NCBI GenBank assembly: GCA_013397865.1
Contig: VZTI01002792.1
Span: forward strand, 328,371-392,370
Reading direction: 5' to 3'
DNA: 64,000 nt
Source of the DNA: Struthidea cinerea
Taxonomy: Eukaryota > Chordata > Aves > Passeriformes > Corcoracidae
Part shown: piece by piece, positions 21,601-33,062 of the stretch
Layout: every line of letters starts with the position of its first letter
How positions within the stretch are numbered: the stretch's first letter is position 1
Position numbers and translations under genes: made by a program
Notes under the pieces: model-generated
Seen by the model: only the letters and a program-made list of their open reading frames with translations
Database searches by the model: none
What the model was told of the DNA's origin: nothing

Positions 21601-24080
21601 CCCGGGCACATTGATGCGTGTTCAGTGCAGGAATATGGCACTGGGGTAAATAAATGACCAGAGGGGCTATAGTGGGAAATCAACTCCCTTCTCTCCCCTG
21701 CGGGTTTATTTAAAACAAGGCTGGATAATTGCAGTGGGGTGGGCGCTGTGCCGGGGGATGGACACCCCCTCCCCTCCATCTCCAGCCAGGGGAAAGCGGA
21801 GATGTTGATTCAGAGCTTTCAGAGGTACAAACCCCCCATTCCTTGGTGGCTGTCGGGGAGGGGACAGGGAGATCAGCAGGAACAGGGGCTGGGAGCACTG
21901 GGCAGCTGGGCTTCATTAGCCAGCAAAACAGGCTGGGCTAATTCCTCTCACTGTTTACAGTGGGGAGGGGGAATCAGGGCATCAATCCCAGGGGGCTGTC
22001 TCCCCAAATTCTTGCATGCCCTGCTGGGGACAGGAGAGATTTGGTGTTTGGCTCTGTGTTGATGCTCCAGCCCGTTGCTGCAGTGCCGTGTGTGGCAGGA
22101 AGGATGCGAGTCCTGCACAGGGGATCAGCTTTGCATCAGCTTTCGTTTTGCCCCAGCAGAAGGTGACACTCCTCCTCTTCCTCCAATTCCCCCTGAAGTC
22201 ATGACGAGTTTGGGAAGAGGTGCCTGTGGGTTGGGGATGAAATGAGGCTGCTCTGCCTCTGGGGTCCTGCTCCCGGGTAGTGCCCAGGGCTGCTCCAGGG
22301 GCTCAGTTTGGCTGTGATGATCCCAAAAGTGTGTCTTATGTTGCACGACATGGCACTTAGATAGATGAGCCTGAGACTTGGGCTCTGGAGCTGCTAATAG
22401 CACAAGGATTTAATATTTAAAAACTGACCTGAAACAAAACCTCTGGTTTGTGGTTTTTTTTTTACTCTTTCTGGTTGCAAAGATGCCTCACAGGCTCTGT
22501 TTGTGCTAGCAGAGCCCCCAGACCTGGTGTCAGGGGTCCAGTGTTTGTGTCAGGGGTGCCCTCCTGAGCATTCCCAGTTACAGGAGTACCAGGGCTGAGG
22601 GATGGTTGGACCCGAGTACCTGCAAGCCTCACCTTTCCCATCCGCCCACAAATTCAGATATTCATAATAGCTCCCCCCTTATTTTGTCATATACTCACAA
22701 TAACAGCCTCAGAGCTGGGCATTTCCTGAGTATTAATGACCAGCTGGGGTTAATGGCCCTTGCTTGTGCCTTGAGCCATCAGCTCCTCCCGACTGGTCAT
22801 TAATTCCCAGGAAAAGCCCTCTGTGGAGGTCATTATTGCCTAATTATCTCCATACACTTTAATGCCAGTTTTGACAATGTACAGTCTCATACTTTGAATT
22901 ATAGGTACTTTATAATTCATTAAATAGCTTATCATTAAAACTGCAGATGATCTTGATTATTATTTATTAATGTTTTCCCTTTGATTTTTTTTTTTAAATC
23001 TGATGCTCCCATTTCTGGAGGAAGGAAGGGACAAAGGTAGATGGGGTATGGCTCCAATGTCAAAAACTGTCACACAGCAGCTCTCCCTGTCTGGAGGGGT
23101 CTTTCCTGGCTTTGGGAAGTCCCAAAGGCATCTGCCAGTGGGTCCCAGACGTCGGTTCAGAGCTCACCTTGCTCAGCCCTTAGCACAGACTCGAGGAGCA
23201 GTGGGATGGCCACCTCTGCTGGAGCGCCCTGTGCTGGCCCTGCAAGCGTTGGCAGGTTCTGGCCCACACAGTTTTGGCAGTTCTTGACTCATTTTTCTCT
23301 TCACCCTGGTCGAGATTCAGTCAGGGTTTGCTTTGGGAGCCCTTTCTCAGCTCAGTGAGGTTCACAGGGGGAGCTCTGTTGGGGTTCAGGGTTTGGCCCT
23401 TTCCCCAGCAGCAGCACGTGGGTGATGTGTTTGAGCACAGTGAAGCGGGGTGGGAAATAAGTGGGACAGGTTCAAGCCAAACAAGGGGACTTTAATTTCT
23501 GCTTTTTAATAAGAGTGTGCGTCTCTTCCTCCTGGGAGCAGCTTCTCTTCCTGTCGCTCAGGTGTGCTGTGCGTGGCGTGACAGAGCTGCAGGTGCAGAG
23601 GCTCAGTGCTCTGCCTGTGTGTGCTGGGACAGCGCCATACTCAGCCCAGCTTGGGCTCCTCGCTGGAATCGCGGCCTGTGGAAATGGCCAGAGGAGCACT
23701 GACACTGATTCTAGGGGAATTTACTGTCTTATTTACCCCAAATGCCTCAATCCTGCAACCTTGTCTAGTTCTTTATTTTCCACTTTTCCCCCCAGGCTTT
23801 ACAAGTGAAATATCTGGATAACAGAAAGATAAACCTTTGTGTCTGTGGTTTCTCTGAGGTTTTGCTGTGCAGGAGCCCTGATCAGCACCAAGGGGGGCTG
23901 TGACCCTGCTTGGGGGAGCCCTTCTGGACCAGCTCAGGGGCCACGATGCTGCCCTGTGCTCGGGGCAGATTGCAGTGGCAGCAGATCCGTTAGCCAGAAA
24001 ACGTGTGAGGGTGTTTGCTCCCTGTACTCAGTCATTACTTGTGTTTTAGTTACTCTTGCCTGACAGCATCAACTTGTTTC

Positions 24081-24101
24081 AATAATAATAATAATAATAA
24101 T
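24081..24101 (+). repeat. (AAT)7 microsatellite
   Basis: Seven uninterrupted AAT units are present. This is an ordinary simple repeat. Confidence 0.95.
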
Positions 24102-24789
24102 GCAGTTTTGGAGCTGTTTTCTCCATTACCTGCGCCTCTGTTGGTTTTGTGTTTGCTGGAGGAAAAGTTGTGTGTGGATGTGAAAATACTGGCCCCATTG
24201 AGCCATGCCATCGCCTTTGGAGGAGGCCAAATTTCACTCACTGTATTTACTTTTCTACCTCTGAGCCGTGTTTGTTTACAAAACCTTCTTCTGAACTGCT
24301 GTAAACCGCCCAGCCGAGCTGCCTCCCCGTCCCAGTTTGCTCTGGCCTTCTCCAGAAACCAGTCCGTTTTGATTAAAATCATAATGTCATTTGAAAGCAG
24401 GGGAGCAAACCAACCCAAAGCCTTGTGCAAAGTTTGAAAGCAGCAAGTTGCTGCCGAGAGGGAAAAAGAGAGAGAGAAAAAAAAAAACAACCAAAACCCT
24501 TAAAATTCAGACTCAACTTGTTACTGCTGTCAGGGAAGTCCAAGGGCTTGAGGCTGATGAAGAGTTACACGCTAAAAAAAAAAAAAAAAAAAAAGGGAAA
24601 AAAAAATGAAAAGAGGGCAAAAGGGAGCAGTGTTATTTACTTATTTATTTAAGAGCCTAAAAGATTTATGGTAAAGCTAATTTAGGAGCGCGCTCGGCTC
24701 TGCATCCCGGCTGTGCGAGAGCGGCGGAGCGCGGGCAGCGGGAGGGTCTGGGGCCGGCTCCCCCCGCCCGCTCTCAGAGCTGCCATGGC

Positions 24790-24893
24790 CGGGGCCGTGA
24801 ATCGGGGCTCACCCCGGGGGCTCGGCGCTGCGGGGCCGGGGCCGTGAATCGGGGCTCACCCCGGGGGCTCGGCGCTGCGGGGCCGGGGCCGTG
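24790..24893. repeat. 47-bp GC-rich tandem repeat running into the gap
   Basis: The word GGGGCCGTGAATCGG recurs with period 47: its GTG falls at 24797, 24844 and 24891. Two complete units and the start of a third are visible with no differences that I can see before the Ns begin at 24894. The first bases after the gap (ACCCCCGGGCGG) resemble the ACCCCGGGGGC part of the unit, so the array may fill the gap. Because 47 is not a multiple of three, any frame through it shifts in each unit. Confidence 0.85.
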
Positions 24894-25104
24894 NNNNNNN
24901 NNNNNNNNNNNNNNNNNNNNNNNNNNNNNNNNNNNNNNNNNNNNNNNNNNNNNNNNNNNNNNNNNNNNNNNNNNNNNNNNNNNNNNNNNNNNNNNNNNNN
25001 NNNNNNNNNNNNNNNNNNNNNNNNNNNNNNNNNNNNNNNNNNNNNNNNNNNNNNNNNNNNNNNNNNNNNNNNNNNNNNNNNNNNNNNNNNNNNNNNNNNN
25101 NNNN
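24894..25104. other. Assembly gap, 211 N
   Basis: The bases are undetermined. The gap lies inside the 47-bp tandem array and a very GC-rich context, the classic cause of sequencing dropout. Its stated size may be only an estimate. Confidence 0.98.
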
Positions 25105-25186
25105 ACCCCCGGGCGGGACAGCGGCGGCTCCGCGGCGTCGCCCGGGAGCGCTCGGGACGGGCCGGGGGCGCTGCAGGGCCCTCCCT

Positions 25187-25697
25187 TCCTGCCCCCTCTG
25201 CTTTCTCTCTCCTTTTTCTTTCTCCTTCTCTTCCCCCCGCCTTCCTTATCGTCCCTCTCTTCTTTCTCTCTCTTTTCACTTTTCACTTACATTTCACTTT
25301 TCTTCTTCTATTTTCTTTCTCTCTTGTCTCTTCTCGTTTCTTGTTTCTCCCCTTTTTTATTCTCTCTTCTATATTCTCTCCACTCTTCTGTTTTCTCCCT
25401 CGTCTTCCCATTCTCTTTTTTATTTTTTCTCTTATTTCCCTTTCCCCTTTTCTCTTTCCTGTTTTCCCTTTTTCCTTTCCCTTTTTTCTTTCGCTTCTCC
25501 AATTACTTTCTCCTTTTCCCTATTCCCTTTCCTTTTCTCCTTCTTCCGTTCTTTTCTTCTCCTTGCCTTTTTCCTTTATTTTTCCTTCTCTTCCACTTTT
25601 TCGTTTTGCTTATTTCTTTTTTTATTATTTTTCTTTCACTTTGTTCTATCTTTCACTTTTCTCTCTCTCTCTCTCTCTCTTCTTTCTCCCTCTCTAA
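25187..25697 (+). repeat. About 500-base polypyrimidine tract (sense strand C/T)
   Basis: By hand count there are about 40 purines in the 480 bases at 25201-25680, so roughly 92% pyrimidine on the + strand. The tract mixes C-rich and T-rich runs and ends with about 20 bases of pure (CT)n at 25661-25680. It is not a simple array of one unit. In EBF1 pre-mRNA it would be a long U/C-rich platform full of UCUU and CUCUCU, the kind of sequence bound by PTB-family proteins. As DNA it is a candidate for intramolecular triplex. The long open frames in it are a composition artefact. Confidence 0.9.
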
Positions 25698-28600
25698 TTG
25701 CTCCCTTGCTAAAAGCCAAAGGCAGAATTACAAATGCAGCCTTGGCATTGTGGTTTGCAGGATTCTTCAGGGATGTTTTCTTCTGCACAGTATGTTCTGT
25801 ATCTTCTTTTTGGATCGTCATCTCTGTGAAAGAGAAAATATTCCTTCTCTGTTCTGAGCACAGAAGCATGGTAGAATTATGAAGTGTAAGGAACGTTCTT
25901 CCCTTTCTCAACATTCATATAATTACTGTCAAGCCAAACCAAAAAGCCTCAGGCTTAGAGATCACTAGAGTAAAGTTACATTTCGCAAGACAAAAACTGA
26001 GCTCAGTGCTCAAAACAAAAAAATTGGTGACCTATTCTGTGTCAAAGACTAAAAGCAGGCATGACATTTTGCTAGGAAAAAGCAGAGGCATTCAGGTTTG
26101 TTACCATATGGAATATAAATTAGTTTTATTTATATTTATTTGTTCCCTCCTGCCTTGCAAGGAGCAAACGGAGCTATTAAAAGTCTTGATATGTTTATTT
26201 TTCAAGAAGAATTAATAGCATGAATGAAGAAAACATTGGAGTGGGGAATAGATGTGCTGTACAGTGACAGCGTTGCCTTTTTTCAAGTTCTAATTCCGGG
26301 GTGGGAGCACGGGAGCTGTTGTTGGATGGGAAATGTATTCATGCAATGAAAGGCTGCATTTGAATGCAGCTTTTTTTTGTTTACATTTTCAGCAAGGCCA
26401 AGATGACACAGCTGGGCATGTTCAAAGTGAAGTAAAAATAGGAGCGAATAAATAAATAGTAGTAAAGAATAGTAGTAAATAAAAATGAAACCGAGCGAGC
26501 GCCGTGCCGGGGCTTGCGGAAGGCGCCCTCCGATTGCCCTGGTGGTGCTGGTCTGGGATGGTGCTGCCAGCTTGGGATGGTGCTGCCAGCCTGGGATGGT
26601 GCTGCCAGCCGATGCCCAGGGAAGGAGGTTGGGTGACGCAGGGAAGAAGAGGCTGGTGGGGTAGTGGCAGAGCTGGGCTCCTCTGGAACAAGTTTTTCCT
26701 GTCCTCCCATGGCTTAGCCCTGCCCGGGCAGCCTCGTGCCGTGAGCTGAGTGTTCTCTTGCATGTTTTGGGGTGCAATGTTGTGTTGAGAAAGGGAAATT
26801 TTGGCTGCCCGTCCCAATGCCAGGTAGAACCCTCCTGCCTGCAGGCAGAGGTAGAAGAGGGGGTGGGAAAAACAGGGAGGCTGCTGGGGGGCTGGGAGCT
26901 GTAAGAGAAGAGGCTGGGAGACCTGGAAGTGGCAGGCAGACAGAGATAGATAGCAATTAGGATCTAGAAGCAGGCTGGGAGATAAGGAGTCACCGAAGAT
27001 TTACTGTATGTATATGGACAGAAAGAAAGAGCGAGTACGTTGGGAGCAGGGAGGGAGGTGTGTACGCACAGTAAATCTCTGGTGATGCCATATCTCTGGC
27101 AGCTCCTGCATCCTAATTGCTCTCTCCTTGGCTGCTGCTTTCTGGCCTCCAGCCACTTTCTCTCCATCTCCCTCCCTACCTCCAGCGCCACCTCCGTGAG
27201 GCAGCGTGCAGCCTCCATAGGGCTGGGAAGGGCGCTGCTGCCCTGGCATGGCTGGAGAGGTTCTCCTGAGCCTGCTGGGATTTGTGCTCTGCTTCCCAGG
27301 GCCTCCAGTGAACCCTGGGAAGCAGAGAGGAGCTGTAAATGCTGTGGGTTTGCTCCTTGTTCCTGGGCTTCGGGGCACAGCTGGGTGACCTGCGCAGCTC
27401 AACTGCCCTTGGGTGTTTTCCCTGCCCACAGCAGGAGCCCGTTGTGCCAGCTGCCCAGGAACCAGGAATTCAAGACGTGTTTGTGAATGTCACCATGGGC
27501 ATCGAGGGCAGCCCCGAGCTCCAGGTTGTGCTCGCCAGGACAGCAATGATCTCCGCAGTATCAAGAGAGTTTGGGCACTGCCACCACTCTTAAATTTACT
27601 CCTAGGATCCTGTTTTTCACCCAGGAAGAACCCGGAAATGTCTGAGTCTTTGGGAAGGTCTTTCTTTACCTTGTCAACGTTCTTACATACACATGTAGTT
27701 TCCCATGTGATTTTTCTTGGGTCAAATTCAGTTTGCTTCAGGAACATGAGTAGCCCCAAGGACCTTCTCACAAGTAGGATTTACCTCTCGAGGTCAGAAA
27801 GATGGTGGGATCTGCAGTATTGCACTGAACCTTGCATCCCTTTAACTTTTGAGGATTTTTTTTTTCTCTAGCAGACAGGAATAAATGCCTCTTTGAAGCA
27901 CAGTATCGTATTCTGTCATGCATCTTGGAGATCACCTCCTGATTTGTTCAAACTCATACCAGTAATGCTTAATTAGAAGAGTTTTATAACAAGTAAATAT
28001 TTTTTTAAATGCATAATTGATTGTGGAGGGAAGGAAGAACTGCAGGAATGGAAATCATACATCATTTCATTATTAATGGCAATGTCTAAATAAAATGCAG
28101 ACCTTGTCATATTTAATGGATGGCTGAGTCCATTCTGCTTTAAAACGCAAACTGCCTGGTTTTTTTTTTAAAGGTGCCTGCATAATTTCAGCCAGTTTAG
28201 GTGGAATTTAAGATTTTCATAACATGTTTGAGGGATTTAAAGTTTGTATGACCTAAACTAAGTTGTCTCAGAGCAAATCAATAAGGAAATGATCTTGGCA
28301 TAGGTTTGAAAGTTAATGTTCTCTTAAATTTCTTTCCCCCCTGAATAAATTAATTTAGGGATTTTCTTACAAACTACATAACACCTAATGAAGGTTTTAT
28401 ATTTTTATTGTATATAAAAGTGAAGCTGGTGGAGCTCTGCAGATTTACACTCACTGCAGCTGTGGTGATTAGTGTTACCAAAAGGCAAATTCTGAGTCTT
28501 GCCCATTTAATGGCTGTGAGAGCCGAGGAGTGCTGTGAGTGTTGCTGGGTGATGCTGAGGTCTGAACAGGATTTGTGCAGCACAAGTCAGCCTGCCCTGG

Positions 28601-31600
28601 CTCTGGAGAGCCTGGGACCAGATGAAAGATACAGGGGAGATTTGGTGTCTGAGCACATCCTGGATTTAAGCATTAGAGAGAGGCGAGCAGGGGATGGGTT
28701 ATGAAATGAAGACCAGATCTGCTGCTTGCTTGGGCCCTCAGCTTCTGGGTTCAGTGGGACTGGGGGCCCTTGGGGCTGTGTTGTGTTTGCCTCCACATGA
28801 ACGAGCCTGGAGGGGCTTTGTTTGTTTGACAGTCTGGATTGCAAAGCAAAGCTGGTTCACTGGACAATGGGGTGGGATGGGTGCAGGTCTCCGTGTCCTG
28901 GGTGCGGGGAGAAAGGTTTCCAGAGGTGGCTGCAGGTTGGGGGCACTTTTTGTGCCTTGCCTTAAGGGCCTGATCCATCAGGGCAGCCCTGGGAGCTGCC
29001 TTCAGCAGAGCTTCCAGACTTTGCCTCAGCGCCTTACAAAGCTGGAGAAATTTGTCATATTATCTGCTGTGCAAGTGCCAGGAACAGCCACATGTTCCCA
29101 TGACAGGTACAGGTGCCAGACACGGCACAGGCCAATTTTCTTCTGGCAGGATCACCCAGAGTGTATGATGGCAGAGCCAGGACAGGAATGGGTCCCTGTC
29201 TGGGCAGCACCAGTGATGCAGACTGTCCCTGCTGGGGACCTCTGCCTGTGGTTCAGGTGACACCCAGCACCCAGTCTGGGGTCCTGACAGCGATGGTGGG
29301 ATGGCTGGAAGAGGAGAGAGGGTGACTGCAGGTGAAGTGCAAGGGTGAGAGGGAGAATGACTGAACTTGAAGCATCTTGGCAGCCCTGGGCACATGCTAC
29401 AGCTGGGATGTCAGGGATTTTGTTCCCCGGCGTTTGGCAGAGCTGTTGTGTCTTCCTTGCCCAGCACAGACCACAGAGGCCTTTAGATCTGAGCTGTGGA
29501 GAGCTCCTGCTCTTCTCATCTCTAAATCTGTAAAATATTGCAAATAGTTCATCTGTTTTAAAGCTTTAAACTCAAGCCTTTGATGTTGCTTTTAGGAAGT
29601 TAAATAATAAAGCACAGTGTTCTCCGAACGAGGGCTTTTGTCAGAAAACCTTGCTTTACAATGAAAAGAAGGAAAACATAAATAAATGATACTCAAATAT
29701 TTATAAAGGCATTCAGCAGATCAAAATGTTTCATTCTGCCTTTATATTGTTACTTCGTGTCTCCCCATCTGAGACTATTTTTTGTTTAAACCATGCAGTG
29801 CAGAATGTATTTTGCTTCTTATATCATTAATTTGCAGTGTTCTACTGAGTCCTTTCTCACAGGGACATCAACAGGGCACTCGAGGCACAGGTATGTAAAT
29901 ATAGGAAGGTCGTTGCTGTGGCTGCCAGTTCTGTGCCTCCCTGCCACGGGTGAGCTCCAAGTGGGAGAAACGAGGCTGCTCCAATGAGAACATTAATTGT
30001 CCACAGGCTGATTGAGCCCTGTCTTTGTGCATTTCTACTTCAGCAGTGTGCACGTGAGAGAAGCCTCTGCCCCTGACATGTATGAGGTGCCACTGCCTCC
30101 TCCTGCCCAGGGAATATGGGGTTCCCTGCTCCTGTCAGGGGCAAATCCCTGTCTCCAGCTCCTCTTAACCCAATGGCAGGAATGCATCCTGAGCCCATGG
30201 CTGTGGGCAGGGGGATTGGTGGCCTCCTGTCTGCTTTTCCCCACCCCATCCCTCTGGATTGATGGTGTAAGTAGGGCAAACTGCCCTTTGTCCAAGGAAG
30301 GGGGTCTCTAGAGGCAGAGATTCCAGGAGCACTTTCAAAGTCATGTTTGGTTTGTTGTTTTTTTTTCCCAAATAAAAAGTTGGCATCACTTCTGCCAGCA
30401 TCTGAGCTCCTTCAGGTCCTTGTCTCTCCACGTTGCCCATGAACTGTGCTGCCATCAGTGAGGTCTGGTCATGATGTCATTGCCCCGAGGAGAATCCTTT
30501 CATTCTGTCAGGAGGATCTTGGCCAGGTCCTTGAAACGCCGTTTCAGTATCAGTATGTGCTGCTAAACAGGAGAGGGAGAGGTTTTGGCACCCTGAGCCC
30601 GCACTGGGGTTTCTGTGTGCAAAGTGTCCTTTGGAAAAACACAACCAAGTAATAAACCCAATGAATTTTAACAGAAAATCCAGAGTCATTGTTCATTTCC
30701 AATTTGCCTGGCTGGGAGCAGCATCCTGTGGTTGTCTCTGGGGACCTGGAAGAGGTTTTCAGATGTGGTTTTGAATCCATAGCATTCATTGCTTTCTGTG
30801 GCACATCTGACCTCTCTCAGTTTTTTTTCCCCTTCTTTAAATATAAATAAGGTTTATTTATTTGTTTAAGTATTAGCCAAGTTCTGTATTGTAGGTTAGT
30901 AAAAAACCCCACAATCAGTCCTTGCTATTGAGCAACGTTAATTCCTCTTAGACCTAAGCCTGAGTGAGTTGTAGCTTTTGTTCCTGGAAGCTCAAGAATT
31001 CCTGGGATTCTCACTGGACAATGAGATTATCTATTTTTCTGTGGCTTTGAATTTAACATATTAATTTTCTGCTGCTTGTTGTTTAATCATCCACAGCTGA
31101 AATGCAAGCGCAGAAGAAATCCTGTTGTTAAAGAGAATTTGAAATGGATTAGAGAACTCTTGGCAAACTATGAAACCCGTTAAAGTTGTGTCACATCTGT
31201 ACTTTGGTATTTTGATTTTCACTGTGGATGATGTGAAAGGAGGAAATGTAAATTGTCCCAACACATTTGGCAGTTGGAGAAACTGTTCTGAACCTTCCTA
31301 TTCATCACTGGCATGGAATGCTGTCCTGAATTTCCAGGGCAGCATCAAGGTTCTTGGATTTGGGATACCCAGTTTTGAGTTTTGTCAGGCTGTGATCTGA
31401 GGGTTGTGCAGGGCGTCCTCAGCAGTGCCTGTGATCAGAGACGTGGTCAGAGGGACTTTACATGGGAAGGATTGTCTGAGAACATTTCTTTTGCAAAAAT
31501 AAGTGTAAAACTGGTGCCTTGTGCTGTTGTGTGGCTGTCGTGGAATTTGCAGTGGCCCTGGGCAGGGAGGGGAAAGCTTGGCTGGACACAGGTGTCTGTT

Positions 31601-33057
31601 CCTGGCCAGCAGCCTCCAGGGTAGAGGCCACCCAAGGGAGGATGGAGAGGGTGAGAAGGAGAAAAGGGCAGCTTGTCCTGCTGGCTCCAAAGGGGGTGAC
31701 ACTGTGCTGTCCCCATGGGATGTGCCCAATCCGATGCTCTCAGGAGGACTGTGCCCTGTGGCGTTGCCTGTGGAGGGGAGGACTGGCAGTTGCTGTTTCC
31801 TAAGGAATTCCCTTGTTTCATGGTCTCTCCATCCCTGGCCTCGAGCTGCTGCTTTTAGCAGCTGGTCCTGTAAGTGTGCCTGCCCTGCCTGGCACCCTGG
31901 GGGCTGCCCTGTGGCTCTGCACACGAGGGGGATCTCGGTGTGTCCATCTGTCCGTCCATGCAGTGCTGTGGGGCTGTGCAATGTGGAGATTTAACCTTTT
32001 GGCTCGGCAGTCACGAGACTTGTAAAGGCCCAGTACCCGTGTGAGCATAACAGGGACTTGCCTGGTGCCTTCTCATGGAGCCAGTGGGTGGGCAAACATC
32101 CATCTTTCCTGGGAGCATCAATGCATCCCGGGAGCCTCTGTCCACCTCCCGAGTGTCCTGGGTCAGCGCTGTGGCTCTGTGTCCTCTCACATTACAGGGC
32201 TCTCTCTGTGGCTTCCTTGGCCTGTTACAATACAAATAAATAATCATAACAAAAGCCCATGTGCCTCCTTGGGAAAATAACAGTTTTCACATGCAGATAC
32301 TCAGGAAGTTAAAATTGGCAGCCCTGACTAGTCCTGCTGATCTGTCCACACATTTATTCTGATATGATGCTTAAATGGAATCAGCTTTTGGCTCTGGTGC
32401 TCGCAAAATGCAGCTTTCCTACCCCCAGTCTCAGCATCAGAGGAGCGGGGATGGGAAATAAGGTCTGTTTCTAAATGAGTGGGAGAAAAATCAGGTATGT
32501 GACTCCTCTAATTCAGACAAGGCTGTCTCTCATTGTTTGCCAGTTCAACTACAGCTTCAGTACATGGGAAAAATTTCTCTTCCAATTACACAGCAGTTTT
32601 GTGGTGGCTGAGTGCTATAAATGGGACTGCTTTGCAGCCAAAGATATCTCATTCATAAATCCCACTGTTCCACTCTATAATTTTTCTCTTTTGGATAGAT
32701 CAGTATTCTGTGGTCATATCAACCACAATCATGCAAGCAAAAATGAGTAGTTAAATATTGTGACAGTCCTATAAGTCTTCTTAAGGCGCTGTGCATAACA
32801 CAGTTATTCAAAAGTGTCACTTGGTGCATGGAAGGGAATTGACCCTTTACTAATATTTCCAGTAAAAGCTCTTGATTAAAAAAAAAAAAAAAAAAAACCT
32901 GCTGTAGATAATCTGGGCTGGTTGGACAATTTATAAATTTTACTCTAAGTGCCAATATTTTGACACCCCATGTATACAGACAGAGCTGTACGGAGATACA
33001 CACAGATCCATTTGGGCTATAAAAATGCAGATGTGGTATACACTCACTCATATGTTA
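25698..33057 (+). other. EBF1: EBF1 intron 6, third part: no gene seen
   Basis: This is non-coding DNA. 25700-26480 and 27880-28400 are A+T-rich. 26500-27560, 28600-29500, 30000-30650 and 31380-32240 are GC-richer with many TG/CA-rich words and chance frames up to 198 codons (31385-31981, minus) that show no domain. 29530-29830 and 30830-31300 are A+T-rich. An A-run of about 19 bases lies at about 32879-32897. I recognise no mobile element here other than the small tandem repeat given separately. Confidence 0.75.
26555..26609. repeat. 19-bp tandem repeat, three copies
   Basis: The word GGGATGGTGCTGCCAGC starts at 26555, 26574 and 26593, giving period 19. The copies differ only in the two spacer bases. 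A degenerate partial copy precedes the array. This is a short minisatellite with no coding meaning. Confidence 0.85.
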
Positions 33058-33062
33058 TCCTT
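33058..33062. repeat. Target-site duplication, left copy (TCCTT)
   Basis: It is identical to the five bases that follow the LTR at 34088-34092. An exact copy indicates that the flanks have not diverged here since insertion. Confidence 0.8.

Larger units (their letters stand above)
15483..24685 (+). other. EBF1: EBF1 intron 6, second part: no gene seen
   Basis: This is non-coding DNA with alternating A+T-rich and GC-richer blocks. Entries of their own are given for the inverted repeat at 16281, the CpG islet at 18026, the old palindromic repeat at 18668 and the trinucleotide run at 24081. A+T-rich, low-repeat stretches at 17640-17900 (including TGATTAATCC, an OTX/GSC-type core), 20860-21300 and 22640-22980 look like candidate conserved non-coding elements. 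19120-19640, 21570-22330 and 23000-24060 are GC-richer with only chance open frames. T-rich runs sit at 20580-20660 and 21326-21339, and a long A-run lies at about 24573-24606. Confidence 0.75.
24686..25186. promoter_or_regulatory. Intronic CpG island interrupted by an assembly gap
   Basis: CpG density and GC content rise abruptly at about 24686 and stay high on both sides of the gap until about 25186. The left side contains a tandem GC-rich minisatellite. An ATG at 24785 opens a frame, but it runs into the repeat and the gap and is not convincing coding sequence. The island lies some 17.4 kb into intron 6 and could mark an alternative or antisense promoter or an orphan island. It sits directly against the pyrimidine tract that follows. 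Confidence 0.5.

Noticed and set aside
24844..25857. 337-codon open frame through the gap and the pyrimidine tract
   Set aside because: It passes through 211 unknown bases and then reads a C/T-only tract as Ser/Leu/Phe/Pro. The 47-bp repeat is not a multiple of three. This is pure composition.
31385..31981. 198-codon minus-strand open frame and overlapping plus-strand frames
   Set aside because: Several frames are open at once in GC-rich DNA, the text is low-complexity Pro/Ser/Gln, and no homologous family is recognised.
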